A DNA stretch of 64,000 nt from Methanomicrobiales archaeon (GTDB lineage: Archaea > Halobacteriota > Methanomicrobia > Methanomicrobiales > Methanospirillaceae). The notes beneath the pieces were generated by a model that saw only the letters and a program-made list of their open reading frames with translations, did no database searches and had not been told where the DNA came from. The translations under genes were made by a program, and so were the position numbers. Of this stretch, positions 9,661 to 18,101 are shown one piece after another. The stretch lies in the NCBI GenBank assembly GCA_012729535.1, contig JAAYCY010000060.1, forward strand, positions 33,943 through 97,942. Reading direction: 5' to 3'. Position 1 is the stretch's first letter. Every line of letters starts with the position of its first letter.

Positions 9661-10227
9661 ATGAGCTACAACAGTGACAAAATCCAGCTCGAAATAAAGG
9701 TTCCAGTACGGGAAATAATGCGAACAAACCCGAAGACTATTGATTATCATGCAACAGTAGCCCATGCAGCACGAAAAATGTGTAGCAAAGATCCCTCTGG
9801 CAGTTGTATTGTTTTAAAGGACGGTGTTGCCGTGGGAATAGTCACCGAGCAGGACATTAACTGTAAGGTGGTCTCACGGGATAAGCGTCCAAGTGAAGTT
9901 CATGTGAATGAAATCATGACTTCACCATTAATCACAATGGGCACCGATAAAACAGTGGAGGATGCTGCACACCTGATGATCAAAAACAGGGTCAGAAGGC
10001 TGCCAATTATCAATGAAAAGGGAGTTGTAATTGGAATTGTAAGTGTCAGGGATATTGTTGCCATCAGTACAGAAATAAATGAACTGATGGGAGAACTGGT
10101 TGTCATCAACCGGGCTGACGATATCAGTTCAGGGATGTGCAGCAGGTGTGGGCAGATGTCAGATGACCTGACAAGTGTTGACGGCTCACTTGTTTGTCCC
10201 GACTGTCTTGAAGATGACCGGTTATAA
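9661..10227 (+). CDS. two-CBS-domain protein with C-terminal zinc ribbon
   Basis: A 188-aa protein with two CBS domains (about residues 8-70 and 78-138, ending in GIVTEQDI and GIVSVRDI), followed by a four-cysteine zinc ribbon (CSRCG and CPDC). CBS pairs usually bind adenosyl ligands such as AMP, ATP or SAM and regulate partner proteins. The zinc ribbon suggests contact with nucleic acid or protein. The ATG at 9661 is preferred over the in-frame GTG at 9652 because GAGGTG at 9649-9654 then sits as a ribosome binding site 6 nt upstream. It is the first of four consecutive CBS genes but is separated from the next by 234 bp. Confidence 0.85.
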   Translation: MSYNSDKIQLEIKVPVREIMRTNPKTIDYHATVAHAARKMCSKDPSGSCIVLKDGVAVGIVTEQDINCKVVSRDKRPSEVHVNEIMTSPLITMGTDKTVEDAAHLMIKNRVRRLPIINEKGVVIGIVSVRDIVAISTEINELMGELVVINRADDISSGMCSRCGQMSDDLTSVDGSLVCPDCLEDDRL

Positions 10228-10288
10228 TGCAGAATGATGATTACCTGGTTAAATCCGGGTTATCAAAAAAAGATTCTGTATACGTTCC

Positions 10289-10333
10289 GGTTTTACATGG
10301 GTGCGACGAAAATGCTGGGAATGGTGTAAAACC
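10289..10333. repeat. 9-bp inverted repeat upstream of CBS gene
   Basis: GGTTTTACA (10289-10297) and its exact complement TGTAAAACC (10325-10333) are separated by 27 bp in the 234-bp gap between two CBS genes. It lies about 30 bp before the candidate TATA box of the next gene. It could be an operator or a weak terminator hairpin, or chance. Confidence 0.35.
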
Positions 10334-10362
10334 ATCAGGTTTCGGAGAATAATGCCCTGCGG

Positions 10363-10370
10363 TATAAAAA
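10363..10370 (+). promoter_or_regulatory. probable TATA box for the CBS gene run
   Basis: TATAAAAA in an A/T-rich stretch, about 95 nt upstream of the ATG at 10462. A start site about 25 nt downstream would leave a leader of roughly 70 nt. It would drive the three four-CBS genes, which are spaced by 3 nt or overlap. Confidence 0.5.
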
Positions 10371-10461
10371 TTTTTGAATTTCTTTAGAAAAATGTCAGAT
10401 TTATTAGTCTGCTCTGCAGGTATGTCACATAAGGCCCGAATAATCTAAAGGCTGGTATCAC

Positions 10462-11340
10462 ATGAATTTACAGAATGACCAGGAAAAACGAATGGTTGTA
10501 TCATCAATAGCAACGTCAAAGATTATTTCTGCCCCTCCTACAATGCGGATTTACGGGGCCATTGAAACCCTGACTCAGTGGGGTTTTCGCAGACTGCCTA
10601 TCGTTGATCCGGGTACTCGCCGGCTGAAAGGGATCATCACAGCACGTGACGTTATTGATTTCCTTGGTGGAGGAGAATTATTCAATCTCATCAATGTTAA
10701 GCATTCAGGAAATTTTTTGGCAGCGATAAATGAGAGTGTCAGCAAGATCATGAAGACTGATGTCAGGACGCTTCATCCGGATGCATCGATCCAGGAAGCA
10801 CTTGAGATTATTCTTCGTGACCGCATCGGTGGAATTCCAGTTGTTGACGAAGATGGAGTTCTGACTGGAATTGTAACCGAAAGGGATGTCCTGAAAGTCT
10901 TGTGCCGGTCACATGCAGCACTCCGGGTAGAGGATGTGATGACGAAGTCTTTACTGGTCCAGGAGCCAGGTTGTCCTCTTTCAATGGTTACAAAAGTTAT
11001 GACCGAACACCAGTTCCGCCGCCTCCCTATCGTGAAAAATGATGTTTTATTTGGAATAATTACTGCAACTGACATCGTGCGTTACATTGGTTCAGGAAAG
11101 GTATTTGAGAAACTTATTACAGGAAATGTCGCTGAAGTGATGAGTATTCCTGTTCGTGACCTTATATCAGGTAATCTCTTTACAACTGAACCTAATGTGA
11201 CTATCACTGATGCAGCACGGGCCATGATGGCGAAAAAAGTAGGTGCATTGCCGGTCATTGACCAGAGCAGACTTGTCGGTCTTGTGACCGAGTTTGACCT
11301 TGTAAAAGCATTTGATTCAGGAATTAATAACAGGAGATAA
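10462..11340 (+). CDS. four-CBS-domain protein
   Basis: A 292-aa protein made almost wholly of four CBS domains in tandem (about residues 12-70, 85-150, 152-215 and 220-285). Each ends in the typical GI(I/V)T-x-x-D pattern, for example GIITARDVIDF, GIVTERDVLKV, GIITATDIV and GLVTEFDLV. No other domain, signal peptide or membrane segment is present. Such stand-alone CBS proteins are common in methanogens and probably sense adenosine nucleotides or S-adenosylmethionine, but the ligand and partner cannot be read from the sequence. The next CBS gene starts 3 nt after the stop. Confidence 0.88.
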   Translation: MNLQNDQEKRMVVSSIATSKIISAPPTMRIYGAIETLTQWGFRRLPIVDPGTRRLKGIITARDVIDFLGGGELFNLINVKHSGNFLAAINESVSKIMKTDVRTLHPDASIQEALEIILRDRIGGIPVVDEDGVLTGIVTERDVLKVLCRSHAALRVEDVMTKSLLVQEPGCPLSMVTKVMTEHQFRRLPIVKNDVLFGIITATDIVRYIGSGKVFEKLITGNVAEVMSIPVRDLISGNLFTTEPNVTITDAARAMMAKKVGALPVIDQSRLVGLVTEFDLVKAFDSGINNRR

Positions 11341-11343
11341 ATA

Positions 11344-12102
11344 ATGCTGGTTTCTGATCTGATGTCAGCACCTGTTCATGCGGCAAGTCCGCATGATACG
11401 GTGTCATATGCACGAAACCTGATGCTAAAGCACCGGATATCCAGGATATTGATAATTGACGAGGGTCGCGCACAAGGAATTGTTACAAAAAAGGACATCG
11501 GGTTTCGCCTGCGAAAAAACGATCCTGACTGGAGGTTTCGCCTGATTGATAATGAGCCTCTCTTCCGGGTTATGACTGGGAATATTATCGGCCTTTCACC
11601 TGATAGTAGTATCAGGGATGCGCTGCTCCTTATGGTTACCCATAAGATTTCCGGCGCTCCGGTAATTGACCAGGGAATGGTAATGGGGATTCTGACAAGG
11701 ACTGACATACTCCGGTCAAAAGTTGTTAGTGATCTAAACATTTCTATCCGTGAACTGGTACATGAGCCTGTAACGGTTACATCCAGGCATTCATCAGCTC
11801 ACATCGTGGATTTGATTAAAAAAGGAGCTGGAGCAGTCATCGTTGTTGATGATGGAAGACCAGTTGGAATTATTACCGATACTGATCTCGCATTTTATGA
11901 AGATCGGCCTGAAAATGCAGGTTCTGGTACTGCAGCAGGAATGATGCGGTCAGTAATTCCTTCCCTTCCTGAAACAGCGAGAACCGGTGACGCCGTGGCG
12001 TTGATGCTTGAAAACGTCTGTTCGTGTGTTATAGTCACCGGTGAGACTGGCATTATTGGAATAATTACCAGAGATGACATAATACGGGAAGTGGTTTTAT
12101 GA
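11344..12102 (+). CDS. four-CBS-domain protein
   Basis: A 252-aa protein with four CBS domains in tandem (about residues 1-62, 72-130, 135-190 and 195-250). The third and fourth are the most diverged: repeat 3 has GAGAVIVVDDGRPVGIITDTD and repeat 4 has VCSCVIVTGETGIIGIITRDD (each given only up to the motif). It starts 3 nt after the preceding CBS gene and overlaps the next by 4 bp (ATGA), so all three should be translated from one message. Ligand and partner are unknown. Confidence 0.87.
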   Translation: MLVSDLMSAPVHAASPHDTVSYARNLMLKHRISRILIIDEGRAQGIVTKKDIGFRLRKNDPDWRFRLIDNEPLFRVMTGNIIGLSPDSSIRDALLLMVTHKISGAPVIDQGMVMGILTRTDILRSKVVSDLNISIRELVHEPVTVTSRHSSAHIVDLIKKGAGAVIVVDDGRPVGIITDTDLAFYEDRPENAGSGTAAGMMRSVIPSLPETARTGDAVALMLENVCSCVIVTGETGIIGIITRDDIIREVVL

Positions 12103-12878
12103 CCAATACCATATTTGTACGAGACGTGATGACTAAACCAGTCACCATTGCAAAATCTGCACCGGTGACTGAGGCCTTGGATAAAATGCTTGATACCGGA
12201 CTTGACCCCCTGGTGGTTCTCCACCATGATGACGTGGTCGGGACAGTATCGCGGCAGAAGATAGTAGAAAAACTTGGTGCAAAACACAGTTCAGAAGTAG
12301 CGCCGACCGCAATTCACGTCTCCAATACCATTGATACAGAATTCACCATCGTGTATGAAGACCAGGAACTTGATGTCTTAATACCCCTGCTTCAGAACCA
12401 GGCAAAATTGGCTGTAGTATACAACGAAGATCACAAACTGGTCGGACAAGTATCTTATGGAGACCTGCTTGCAAAGATGGTTCCTGAAGGTAATCTTTCT
12501 TCTGTAACCGATCCTCATCACGTAATAGAAGCTGGGGAGAGAATGGTTCATCTCAGAAGAAAAATGGTGGATGAGAAGATTGCCAGATACGTGGTTATGG
12601 CAGAGAATAAACTTGCAGGACTTGTCTCTGAAACAGATGTTGCAATTGCTATCACAAAGTTTCGGGAAACGGTTGATGACAGGCACCAGGAACACCAGGT
12701 TCGAAATATTCTAATTAAAGATATTATGAGTTCCCCGGTGCTCAGCGTTGAAGCGAATTCATCAGTTAATGATGTCGTATCAAAGATGCTTGCTAAAAAC
12801 ATCAGCAGTCTTCCAGTTACGGATAATGGTAGAGTTGTCGGTATTGTGACCCGGGAGTCTCTCATCCGGGCATTATAA
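12099..12878 (+). CDS. four-CBS-domain protein
   Basis: A 259-aa protein with four CBS-like repeats (about residues 6-60, 75-130, 140-190 and 205-259). Repeats 1 to 3 are degenerate: the first has GTVSRQKI and the second GQVSYGDL, while the last is canonical (GIVTRESLIRAL). It is the third tightly linked four-CBS gene, starting inside the preceding stop (ATGA). A T7 tract follows 1 nt after its stop and may end the transcript. Its sequence differs enough from its neighbours that the array is not a recent duplication. Confidence 0.86.
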   Translation: MTNTIFVRDVMTKPVTIAKSAPVTEALDKMLDTGLDPLVVLHHDDVVGTVSRQKIVEKLGAKHSSEVAPTAIHVSNTIDTEFTIVYEDQELDVLIPLLQNQAKLAVVYNEDHKLVGQVSYGDLLAKMVPEGNLSSVTDPHHVIEAGERMVHLRRKMVDEKIARYVVMAENKLAGLVSETDVAIAITKFRETVDDRHQEHQVRNILIKDIMSSPVLSVEANSSVNDVVSKMLAKNISSLPVTDNGRVVGIVTRESLIRAL

Positions 12879-12879
12879 C

Positions 12880-12886
12880 TTTTTTT
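12880..12886 (+). terminator. T-rich terminator candidate after the CBS genes
   Basis: T7 beginning 1 nt after the CBS gene stop, followed by further A/T-rich sequence. Archaeal termination commonly occurs at such non-template T tracts. It would separate the CBS run from the deoxyhypusine synthase gene 43 nt further on. Confidence 0.4.
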
Positions 12887-12928
12887 ATTTCGATATTTCC
12901 AAATACGTTCAGAGTGATAACCGCTCAT

Positions 12929-13897
12929 ATGATTCTTCCACCTGTGGAACCTGTAAGTCCGGACTGTCGGGTTGACTTTTTACTGGATAAGATGAGCAGA
13001 ACTGGTTTTCAGGGAAGAAAACTGGGAGAATCGGTTTCTGTTATTAAACAGATGATCATGGACCCCCGGGTTACAATAATCGTGGGGCTTTCAGGTGCAA
13101 TGATTCCTGCAGGAATGCAGGAATGTCTTATTGAACTTCTTGAGCACCGGTTTATTGACGTACTGGTTTCAACAGGTGCTAATATTTTTCACGATATCTG
13201 TGGCCATTGCGGGGTAAACCATTACCTTGGGTACCATCAGGCAGATGACCAGGAATTATTTAAAAAGGGAATTGACAGGATATACGATGTTTTTGCATAT
13301 GAGAATGAGTTTCGTGGTGTTGATTCCTTTATTGCATCATATGCAGCAACAATAACGAAATTCTCCGGTTCTTCAGCAGAATTTATCCGTCTGCTTGGAC
13401 TGCATCTTTTGGAGATGTATCCCAAAGAGCGATCAGTTACCGGAGTGGCAGCAAAATTGGGTATTCCTGTTTTTATACCTGCACTTACTGATTCTTCGAT
13501 AGGAATAGCCCTGGTCATGGCAAGAAGAAATGGTATTTCAATCTCAATTGACCAGCTGGCTGATGCGGATGAGTTAACCGGGTACGTGGAGCGCGCTCAA
13601 TCTACCGGCGTGATCTACATTGGTGGTGGTGTTCCTAAAAATTTTATTCAACAGACGCAGGTTATTGCGTCAATTGATAATCATGGATGTGGGGGTCATG
13701 ATTATGCAGTTCAATTTACAACTGACACACCTCAATATGGTGGTTTGTCAGGATGCACGTTTGATGAAGCCATATCATGGGGAAAGGAGTCCTGCACCTG
13801 TAAAAAGGTTCAGTGCTTTTGTGATGCAACAATTGCACTCCCCTTTGTTACATCCGCTCTTCTGGCGTCGGGAATCTCACGAGGACATGAGGTTTGA
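12929..13897 (+). CDS. dys: deoxyhypusine synthase
   Basis: Transfers the aminobutyl group of spermidine to a lysine of aIF5A using NAD. The 322-aa protein has the family pattern, including GLSGAMIPAGM near residue 55, TGANIFHDI near 88, and the active-site loop GGGVPKN with the catalytic lysine at codon 237, then DYAVQFTTDTPQYGGLSG and DEAISWGK. The ATG at 12929 is used; an in-frame GTG lies at 12914, but GTGAT there makes a plausible ribosome binding site. Some members of this superfamily make homospermidine or are SpeY-like, so substrate preference is not certain. speD and speE elsewhere in the window would supply the polyamine donor. Confidence 0.88.
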   Translation: MILPPVEPVSPDCRVDFLLDKMSRTGFQGRKLGESVSVIKQMIMDPRVTIIVGLSGAMIPAGMQECLIELLEHRFIDVLVSTGANIFHDICGHCGVNHYLGYHQADDQELFKKGIDRIYDVFAYENEFRGVDSFIASYAATITKFSGSSAEFIRLLGLHLLEMYPKERSVTGVAAKLGIPVFIPALTDSSIGIALVMARRNGISISIDQLADADELTGYVERAQSTGVIYIGGGVPKNFIQQTQVIASIDNHGCGGHDYAVQFTTDTPQYGGLSGCTFDEAISWGKESCTCKKVQCFCDATIALPFVTSALLASGISRGHEV

Positions 13898-13932
13898 ATA
13901 TATGCTGATGAGAGTTGAGGATATCATAATCC

Positions 13933-13940
13933 TTATATGA
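13933..13940 (+). promoter_or_regulatory. probable promoter of the tRNA-Ser/ribosomal superoperon
   Basis: TTATATGA in the 124-bp gap between dys and tRNA-Ser. A start about 25 nt downstream would give a primary transcript beginning about 60 nt before the tRNA. It is the best TATA-like box in this gap. Confidence 0.4.
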
Positions 13941-14021
13941 GATTCTCATCCACATTAGTAAGCACAATTCCTGTAGCAGCAGATCATCTGTTGCGAGTGT
14001 CGATAAGATGCGATTTTGCAT

Positions 14022-14105
14022 GTTGAGGTAGCCAAGCCAGGTATGGCGCAGGGTTGCTAACCCTGTGTCCCTTGGGACTCGGGGGTTCAAATCCCTCCCT
14101 CAACG
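14022..14105 (+). tRNA. tRNA-Ser (anticodon GCT)
   Basis: 84 nt. The acceptor GTTGAGG pairs with CCTCAAC, with discriminator G. The anticodon stem CAGGGTT/AACCCTG carries loop anticodon GCT. A long variable arm typical of serine tRNA follows, then a T arm with GGTTCAAAT. CCA is not encoded. It lies 35 nt upstream of the S13 start codon in the same orientation, so it is probably cut from the ribosomal protein transcript. Confidence 0.95.
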
Positions 14106-14140
14106 CTGACACGCAGGCAATTCCCGAAGTGAGGCATTGC

Positions 14141-14596
14141 ATGGCTCAGGATGACCAGGAGATAAACTACTTTGTCAGGGTTCATAATACCGACCTAGAC
14201 GGGACAAAGCCCGTTCTTATTTCCCTGACCGGTATTAAAGGGGTCGGACGACACACTGCCAAGTTCATTACTGAAACTGCAGGTGTTGATAAAAAAGTAT
14301 TGATGGGTAAATTAGATGAGGCATCTGTTGACCGGATTCGTGAAGTGGTAAGCAATTATTCTGACCGTATCCCGGTATGGATGAGCAACCGGCCCAAGGA
14401 TCTCTACACTGGTGTCAAGCGCCATCTGCTTGGAACTGACGTGACGATGACCGTTGATGATGACATCAATCTTCTCAAAAAGATTCGTGCATATCGTGGT
14501 ATCAGGCATGAAACGGGTCAGAAGGTCCGTGGGCAGCGCACCAAGTCTACCGGAAGAACCGGTCTGATTGTCGGTGTTAAGAGAAAGAAAGCCTAG
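14141..14596 (+). CDS. rps13: 30S ribosomal protein S13
   Basis: Small-subunit head protein contacting the P-site tRNA and 5S-side bridge, 151 aa as expected for archaea. Signatures are the H2TH-type segment [15 protein letters not shown] and the C-terminal basic [11 protein letters not shown]. The ATG at 14141 is chosen because [21 protein letters not shown] fits the family N-terminus (quoted in part) and GTGAGG lies just upstream; a longer frame would run back into the tRNA. It is the first protein gene of the superoperon, followed by S4 after 12 nt. Confidence 0.97.
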   Translation: MAQDDQEINYFVRVHNTDLDGTKPVLISLTGIKGVGRHTAKFITETAGVDKKVLMGKLDEASVDRIREVVSNYSDRIPVWMSNRPKDLYTGVKRHLLGTDVTMTVDDDINLLKKIRAYRGIRHETGQKVRGQRTKSTGRTGLIVGVKRKKA

Positions 14597-14608
14597 GCGG
14601 GATGAAAC

Positions 14609-15154
14609 ATGGGTTATCCAGGTAAAAATCATAAGCAGTACCAGACCCCTAAGCGTCCATTTGAACTTTCCCGTATTGAGGAAGAGACCCGCCTTGTAAT
14701 AGAGTATGGTCTTAGAAACAAGCGGGAAGTCTGGATTGCCAAGGGAGCTCTCCGGAAATACCGGAAAGCAGCACGTGAGATCATAGCTCTCCAGTCCACT
14801 GGTTCAGATCAGGCACGAATTGACCGGAAAAAAGAGGAACTGATCGGTTCTCTGCAGCGTTCAGGGATGCTCTCTGAAAACGCTGACATTGATGGTGTGC
14901 TTGCACTAAAAGTCGAGCAACAGCTTGATCGGAGACTTCAGACTCAGGTATACCGCCGTGGGTTTGCCCGTTCACCAAAGCAGGCACGACAGTTTATTAC
15001 ACACGGGCATATTGCGATTGGTGGACGACGTGTCACCATTCCAGGTTATGTTGTTAATGCGAAGGAACAGGAAGAGATTTCGTATTCCGGTTCTTCTCCA
15101 CTGGTAAGTGATATTCACTCTGAACGCCAGCGAATTGCAAAGGTTGGGAGATAA
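14609..15154 (+). CDS. rps4: 30S ribosomal protein S4
   Basis: Primary 16S rRNA-binding protein, 181 aa. The archaeal N-terminus [19 protein letters not shown] and the S4 RNA-binding domain ([20 protein letters not shown], near residues 117-136) are clear. It is preceded by S13 and followed by S11 after 2 nt, the standard archaeal S13-S4-S11-RpoD order. Confidence 0.98.
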   Translation: MGYPGKNHKQYQTPKRPFELSRIEEETRLVIEYGLRNKREVWIAKGALRKYRKAAREIIALQSTGSDQARIDRKKEELIGSLQRSGMLSENADIDGVLALKVEQQLDRRLQTQVYRRGFARSPKQARQFITHGHIAIGGRRVTIPGYVVNAKEQEEISYSGSSPLVSDIHSERQRIAKVGR

Positions 15155-15156
15155 TA

Positions 15157-15552
15157 ATGGCTGAAGGGAAGGAGAAATGGGGCGTTGCTCACATATACGC
15201 ATCATTTAACAATACCATCATCACCGTTACGGATTTAACCGGTGCTGAAACTATTACCAAAAGTTCCGGAGGTATGGTTGTCAAGCAGGACCGGAATGAA
15301 AGTTCTCCGTACGCTGCCATGCAAATGGCAGGAAATGTGGCACAGGCAGCCAGAGAAAAAGGATTTGTAGGCCTTCATGTAAAGGTCCGGGCACCAGGAC
15401 GTGGGAAGCAGCGTTCACCAGGCCCGGGAGCCCAGGCTGCAATTCGTGCACTTGCCCGTGCCGGAATGCGTATCGGACTCATTGAAGATGTGACTCCGGT
15501 ACCTCATGACTCTATCAGGCCAAAAGGCGGGAGAAGGGGTCGTAGAGTCTGA
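15157..15552 (+). CDS. rps11: 30S ribosomal protein S11
   Basis: Platform protein of the small subunit, 131 aa. Typical features are [19 protein letters not shown] near residue 14, a Gly/Pro-rich [20 protein letters not shown] and the C-terminal tail [14 protein letters not shown]. It starts 2 nt after S4. The last base of its stop is the first base of the rpoD ATG (TGATG), so translation is coupled. Confidence 0.98.
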   Translation: MAEGKEKWGVAHIYASFNNTIITVTDLTGAETITKSSGGMVVKQDRNESSPYAAMQMAGNVAQAAREKGFVGLHVKVRAPGRGKQRSPGPGAQAAIRALARAGMRIGLIEDVTPVPHDSIRPKGGRRGRRV

Positions 15553-16370
15553 TGAAGATCGAATTCAGCAGTCTTGAAGAGGGCATTTCAAAGTTTGCTC
15601 TGAACGATGTATCACTTGCGTTTGCAAATGCTCTTCGCCGGGCAATGATCAGTGAGGTCACGGCCTTTGCGATTGAAGATGTCAAGATATATGACAATAC
15701 AAGTGCTCTCTTCGACGAAATTCTGACACACCGGCTTGGATTAATCCCGCTGGTGACTGATCCTGACAGTTTTGTCCCACGCAGCCGCTGCTCCTGTAAT
15801 GGAGCCGGTTGTCCGCAATGCACGGTTATGTTCACTATGAGTGTTGAAGGACCGTGTGTTGTTATGTCCGGCGACCTGATCTCACAGGATGCTGTGGTGC
15901 GGCCTGCATTGGATAATATTCCCATTGTGAAACTTGAGAAGAACCAGAAGGTAGTGATCGAAGCACAGGCATACATGGATCGGGGAATGGAACACGCGAA
16001 GTGGTCCCCTGTTACTGTATGCGGATATAAAAATTATCCGATAATTGTCCATAATGAAAAATGTGACGGTTGCGGACTTTGTGTGGAGGTCTGTCCAAAA
16101 GAAATTCTTGAAGTGAAAGGATCTGCAATTGGTGTAAAAGATGGTGCTCTTGAATCATGTTCACTCTGCCGGCTCTGTGAGCAGGCTTGTCTTAACAGCG
16201 GCATTGGAGATGAACCCGCAATTCATATCGGAATGGATGATCGGCGTTTTCTCTTCACAGTCGAGAGTGCTGGAGCATTACCAACTGTTGGAATTATCAG
16301 ACAGGGACTGCTGTTTCTCAAAAATCAGTCAGATGAATTACACGAGGCTTTGAGTGAAATTAGAGGGTAA
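15552..16370 (+). CDS. rpoD: DNA-directed RNA polymerase subunit D (Rpo3) with two Fe-S motifs
   Basis: Homologue of bacterial alpha and eukaryotic Rpb3; it dimerises with subunit L to nucleate polymerase assembly. The 272-aa protein has the N-terminal alpha-like motif FANALRRAMISEV near residue 25. An insert near residues 170-215 carries two ferredoxin-like clusters of cysteines, CDGCGLCVEVC and CSLCRLCEQAC, so this is a version with potentially two 4Fe-4S clusters, as in several methanogens. An extra set, CSCNGAGCPQC, lies near residue 82. It overlaps S11 by 1 bp and is followed by L18e after 5 nt. Confidence 0.97.
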   Translation: MKIEFSSLEEGISKFALNDVSLAFANALRRAMISEVTAFAIEDVKIYDNTSALFDEILTHRLGLIPLVTDPDSFVPRSRCSCNGAGCPQCTVMFTMSVEGPCVVMSGDLISQDAVVRPALDNIPIVKLEKNQKVVIEAQAYMDRGMEHAKWSPVTVCGYKNYPIIVHNEKCDGCGLCVEVCPKEILEVKGSAIGVKDGALESCSLCRLCEQACLNSGIGDEPAIHIGMDDRRFLFTVESAGALPTVGIIRQGLLFLKNQSDELHEALSEIRG

Positions 16371-16375
16371 CGGGT

Positions 16376-16741
16376 ATGACCAGAAGGAATGATAAGTCCA
16401 ATCCGCGCCTAGCCGAACTCATCAGACTCCTAAAACAGACGTCGCGTGAGAATGAAGTTGAGATCTGGGGCGATATCGCCCGCAGACTTGAAAAGTCACG
16501 GAAAAATTACGCGGAAGTGAATGTCAGCAAGATAAACCGGTATGCACAGGAAGGGGAAACCCTGATTGTTCCGGGAAAAGTGCTGGGGAGTGGTGTTGTA
16601 GAGGCAGGTGTGACGGTAGCTGCACTGAGTTTTTCAGATGCTGCAATTAGCAAGATCACCGGAGCAAACGGGCAGTGTATCAGTATTGAACAGCTGCTGT
16701 CCCTAAACCCGAAAGGGAGCAGGACCCGGATACTCAGGTAG
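16376..16741 (+). CDS. rpl18e: 50S ribosomal protein L18e
   Basis: 121-aa archaeal/eukaryotic large-subunit protein related to L15. The pattern [19 protein letters not shown] at the N-terminus and [23 protein letters not shown] in the core (quoted in part) identify it. It sits between RpoD and L13 as in most archaea. Confidence 0.96.
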   Translation: MTRRNDKSNPRLAELIRLLKQTSRENEVEIWGDIARRLEKSRKNYAEVNVSKINRYAQEGETLIVPGKVLGSGVVEAGVTVAALSFSDAAISKITGANGQCISIEQLLSLNPKGSRTRILR

Positions 16742-16752
16742 GTGTAAGACTC

Positions 16753-17175
16753 ATGGTAACGGTAATTGACGGCGATGGCCTGCTTTTGGGGAGACTTGCG
16801 AGTACAGTTGCAAAACGTGCCCTGGCTGGAGAAGACATTGCAGTGGTTAATGCAGAATTAGCAGTGGTGTCCGGTAGCCGAGCACGTGTCCTCGGCAATT
16901 ATAAACAGAAACGCCAGCGCGGTTCACGAGAAGGTGGTCCGTTCTTCCCCAGAAGACCAGACCATATCCTGAAACGGACCATTCGTGGCATGATTCCCTA
17001 CAAGCGTGAGCGGGGAATTGAGGCCATGAAGCGGATTAAAATTTATGTCGGTGTGCCCGATGAGTTATCAGGCCAGCCGAGTGAAACGATTAACGATGCA
17101 AGTAAGAAACGGCTGGGAAACCCGTCACATGTGACTCTTGGGGCAATCAGTACGTTCCTTGGAGCAAAATATTGA
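16753..17175 (+). CDS. rpl13: 50S ribosomal protein L13
   Basis: 140-aa large-subunit protein. Family features are [12 protein letters not shown] near the N-terminus, [20 protein letters not shown] in the middle and the [17 protein letters not shown] segment. It follows L18e by 11 nt and precedes S9, the universal L13-S9 order. Confidence 0.97.
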   Translation: MVTVIDGDGLLLGRLASTVAKRALAGEDIAVVNAELAVVSGSRARVLGNYKQKRQRGSREGGPFFPRRPDHILKRTIRGMIPYKRERGIEAMKRIKIYVGVPDELSGQPSETINDASKKRLGNPSHVTLGAISTFLGAKY

Positions 17176-17189
17176 TCAGGTGACCTTTG

Positions 17190-17588
17190 ATGAAAATAAT
17201 CAATACTAGTGGGAAAAGAAAAACCGCGGTCGCCCGGGCAACATTCCGGCCAGGTAAAGGAGTTGTCAGAGTAAACTCGTTTGCCCTTGATGTGTTCTCC
17301 ACCGAGCTTGTCAGAATGAAGATCTCTGAACCACTTCAGCTTCTTCCAGGAGTGCTGGAGGGTGTGGATGTCTCAATTAAAGTATCAGGCGGAGGAATCA
17401 TGGGGCAGGCAGAGGCTGTACGCACAGCACTTGCCAGAGGAATTGTGAAATGGCATAACGATCCCCGCATGAAAGATGTTTATCATGTTTACGATCGTAG
17501 TCTTCTCGTAAATGATTCACGTCAGAAAGAAGCCAAGAAGCCACATGGTCGTGGGGCACGTAAGAAATTCCAGAAATCATACCGGTGA
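17190..17588 (+). CDS. rps9: 30S ribosomal protein S9
   Basis: 132-aa small-subunit protein whose C-terminal tail reaches the P-site. It has NTSGKRKTAVARATFRPGKG at the N-terminus, the VSGGGIMGQAEAVRTALARG core and the basic end GRGARKKFQKSYR. The ATG at 17190 is preferred over a TTG at 17187 because AGGTGA at 17178-17183 is well spaced for it. Confidence 0.97.
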   Translation: MKIINTSGKRKTAVARATFRPGKGVVRVNSFALDVFSTELVRMKISEPLQLLPGVLEGVDVSIKVSGGGIMGQAEAVRTALARGIVKWHNDPRMKDVYHVYDRSLLVNDSRQKEAKKPHGRGARKKFQKSYR

Positions 17589-17590
17589 GC

Positions 17591-17598
17591 TTTATATC
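17591..17598 (+). promoter_or_regulatory. internal TATA box between rps9 and rpoN
   Basis: TTTATATC, 2 nt after the S9 stop and centred about 35 nt before the rpoN ATG. It is one of the best archaeal TATA matches in the window, so the rpoN/tRNA-Pro/rpoK part may also be transcribed independently of the upstream ribosomal genes. Confidence 0.55.
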
Positions 17599-17628
17599 TA
17601 TGAACTATAACATTAGTGGAGCAATCAT

Positions 17629-17817
17629 ATGATACCGGTTCGCTGTTTCACCTGCGGAAAGGTGATCTCCACTGCTTACGAGGAATATAAACGCCGTCGG
17701 GATGCGAACGAGGATCCAAAAATGATCCTCGACGATCTCGGTTTGGATCGGTATTGTTGCCGGCGTATGTTACTCACGCACAAGGAGATTATTGACGTTC
17801 TTAACCCATACCAATGA
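17629..17817 (+). CDS. rpoN: DNA-directed RNA polymerase subunit N (Rpo10)
   Basis: 62-aa zinc-binding subunit, homologue of Rpb10. The zinc site is Cys6, Cys9, Cys43 and Cys44 (CFTCGK and CCRRM), the atypical zinc bundle of the family. The first base of tRNA-Pro follows its stop codon directly. Confidence 0.98.
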   Translation: MIPVRCFTCGKVISTAYEEYKRRRDANEDPKMILDDLGLDRYCCRRMLLTHKEIIDVLNPYQ

Positions 17818-17892
17818 GGGATCGTAGGGTAGCCTGGACCATCCTAGGGCGTTCGGGACGCTCTGACCTGAGTTCGAATCTCAGCGATCCCA
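17818..17892 (+). tRNA. tRNA-Pro (anticodon CGG)
   Basis: 75 nt. Acceptor GGGATCG pairs with CGATCCC, with discriminator A. The anticodon stem GGGCG/CGCTC (one G-U) holds loop TTCGGGA, giving anticodon CGG. The T arm has GAGTTCGAATCTC. CCA is not encoded. Its first base directly follows the rpoN stop TGA, and rpoK begins 33 nt downstream, so release from the polycistronic transcript must cut the mRNA here. Confidence 0.95.
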
Positions 17893-17925
17893 TTCTTGTG
17901 CCAACGGATTTTTGAGGAGTTACGC

Positions 17926-18093
17926 ATGCAAATATATACTCGCTATGAGAAAGCGCGGATTGTAGGCGCCCGGGCACTTCAGATATCAATGGGTGCCCCG
18001 ATTCTTGTTGCATCTTCAAGTATTGATCCACTTGAGATAGCATTAGAAGAATTCGAGCGTGATGTCATCCCGATTACTGTAAAACGGAGATAA
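17926..18093 (+). CDS. rpoK: DNA-directed RNA polymerase subunit K (Rpo6)
   Basis: 55-aa homologue of Rpb6/omega. The family core [21 protein letters not shown] and the C-terminal [21 protein letters not shown] (each quoted to the motif) are clear. The ATG at 17926 has a strong GAGGAG ribosome binding site. It lies between tRNA-Pro and enolase, as in many euryarchaea. Confidence 0.97.
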   Translation: MQIYTRYEKARIVGARALQISMGAPILVASSSIDPLEIALEEFERDVIPITVKRR

Positions 18094-18101
18094 TGGGCTG
18101 A

